From: Candidatus Bathyarchaeota archaeon
GTDB taxonomy: Archaea; Thermoproteota; Bathyarchaeia; RBG-16-48-13; GCA-020355125
NCBI GenBank assembly: GCA_026014905.1
Contig: JAOZHK010000226.1
Coordinates: 1-5,065 of the forward strand
Length of the DNA stretch: 5,065 nt
Reading direction: 5' to 3'
The position numbers and the translations under genes were made by a program. Below are positions 4,268 to 5,065 of this stretch, one piece after another; within the stretch, counting starts at the first letter, position 1; the number at the start of each line of letters is the position of its first letter. Below the pieces are notes generated by a model, which had not been told where the DNA came from, searched no databases, and saw only the letters and a program-made list of their open reading frames with translations.

Positions 4268-5065
4268 ATGACTACATTATCAGGTGACAAGGTGTATCTT
4301 GATGATGACACCGTCAAGCACCTTAATGGCCTGATTCAAGGCGAAGTACTATTCCCATCCCATGACCAGTACGACCGATCCCGTAAGATTTGGAACGGGA
4401 TGATTGATACGCGCCCAGCATGCATCGTGCGGTGTACGGGGACTGCTGATGTCATTGACGTGGTGAAGTTCGCTCGCACTCACGAATTGTTAGTGTCCGT
4501 CCGTGGTGGTGGACATAACGTATCGGGGAAAGCGTTATGTGATGAAGGGATAGTCATTGATCTCTCTCATATGAAAGGCATTCGTGTCGATCCGATTTCT
4601 CGCACTGCCCGCGTCCAAGCAGGTGTCACACTTGGAGAGCTTGACCGGGAGACGCAAGCGTTCGGATTGGTTGCCCCCGCTGGGATTGTGACGACGACGG
4701 GTGTCGCGGGGCTCACGCTTGGTGGCGGTATCGGGTATCTTTCCCGGAAGTATGGCCTCACCTGTGACAACTTACTTTCAGTGGATCTCGTTACCGCGGA
4801 AGGTGAATTCCTCACAGTCAGCCAAACACAGTATCCCGATCTTTTCTGGGGTATACGTGGTGGCGGTGGTAATTTCGGGATTGTTACATCATTTGAATAT
4901 CAACTTCAGCGACTTGGTCCCACGGTTCTTGGAGGCATGTTGCTCTATCCGATGGAGAAAGCTCCTATGTTTCTGCGCTTCTATCGCGACTTCATCGCTG
5001 ATACCCCGGATGAACTTGCCGTTGTTCCGCTTCTACGTCTTGCTCCACCTGCACCCTTCTTGCAA
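4268..5065 (+). CDS. BBE-like, PCMH-type FAD-binding oxidoreductase, 3' end cut by the window
   Basis: The frame is open from ATG 4268 to the window end: 266 residues of a family usually about 450-480 long. It covers the whole FAD-binding PCMH domain and the start of the substrate domain; the C-terminal BBE segment is missing. NGMIDTRPACIVRCTGTADV (43-62) begins the domain. VRGGGHNVSG has H83, the expected 8-alpha-histidyl FAD attachment site. APAGIVTTTGVAGLTLGGGIG (136-156) has V141 where berberine-bridge-type enzymes with bicovalent FAD have Cys, so only one covalent bond is expected. GIRGGGGNFGIVTSFEY follows. Relatives oxidise alcohols, sugars or amines, usually passing electrons to O2; the substrate cannot be told here. 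No Shine-Dalgarno sequence precedes the ATG; GTG at 4208 is an unlikely in-frame alternative. There is no signal peptide. The shared element at 4163-4190 links it to the AhpD-like gene. Confidence 0.9.
   Translation, partial: MTTLSGDKVYLDDDTVKHLNGLIQGEVLFPSHDQYDRSRKIWNGMIDTRPACIVRCTGTADVIDVVKFARTHELLVSVRGGGHNVSGKALCDEGIVIDLSHMKGIRVDPISRTARVQAGVTLGELDRETQAFGLVAPAGIVTTTGVAGLTLGGGIGYLSRKYGLTCDNLLSVDLVTAEGEFLTVSQTQYPDLFWGIRGGGGNFGIVTSFEYQLQRLGPTVLGGMLLYPMEKAPMFLRFYRDFIADTPDELAVVPLLRLAPPAPFLQ

Noticed and set aside
1..5065. CRISPR array, tRNA or rRNA gene, insertion sequence
   Set aside because: No regularly spaced direct repeats, no tRNA-like cloverleaf or rRNA sequence, and no transposase or flanking terminal repeats were seen.

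Overview
This 5.1 kb window is a compact redox-gene neighbourhood from a prokaryote of moderate GC content. It holds five protein genes: two on the minus strand between plus-strand genes, with both the first and the last cut by the window edges. From start to end they are: the 3'-terminal part of a DUF362 protein (+); an AhpD-like / carboxymuconolactone-decarboxylase-fold protein (-); a GMC-type FAD oxidoreductase carrying a four-cysteine iron-sulfur motif (-); a large 4Fe-4S protein with two ferredoxin clusters and extra conserved-looking cysteines (+); and the N-terminal half of a BBE-like, PCMH-type FAD oxidoreductase (+).

The organism cannot be fixed from the sequence. The oxygen-sensitive Fe-S proteins fit an anaerobe or microaerophile. 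The GMC subtype and the 4Fe-4S family occur, as far as I recall, in both archaea and anaerobic bacteria. Oligo-T tracts without hairpins and a last gene with no Shine-Dalgarno sequence lean slightly archaeal. Good Shine-Dalgarno sequences before three genes, GTG/TTG starts and a passable -35/-10 pair fit bacteria as well. Arginine is mostly encoded by CGN codons.

Layout: the DUF362 gene and the AhpD-like gene converge on a 113-bp spacer. The GMC gene lies upstream of the AhpD-like gene on the same strand, with a 206-bp gap that holds its own regulatory-looking sequence. The GMC and 4Fe-4S genes diverge from a 246-bp region with two inverted repeats. The 4Fe-4S gene is followed, after 131 bp, by the BBE-like flavoprotein. 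No gene-free stretch exceeds 300 bp.

Inferred function: two FAD enzymes probably oxidise alcohol- or sugar-like organic substrates. The GMC enzyme can pass electrons through its own cluster, and the divergent 4Fe-4S protein is a natural acceptor. The AhpD-like protein would provide disulfide/peroxide chemistry. The most interesting non-coding signal is a composite element (22 of 28 positions identical, plus a C/G alternating tract and a short palindrome on its 5' side) upstream of both the AhpD-like gene and the BBE-like gene, on opposite strands. It suggests shared control. Alternating purine-pyrimidine C/G-rich tracts recur in all four intergenic regions. No RNA gene, CRISPR array or mobile element was seen.
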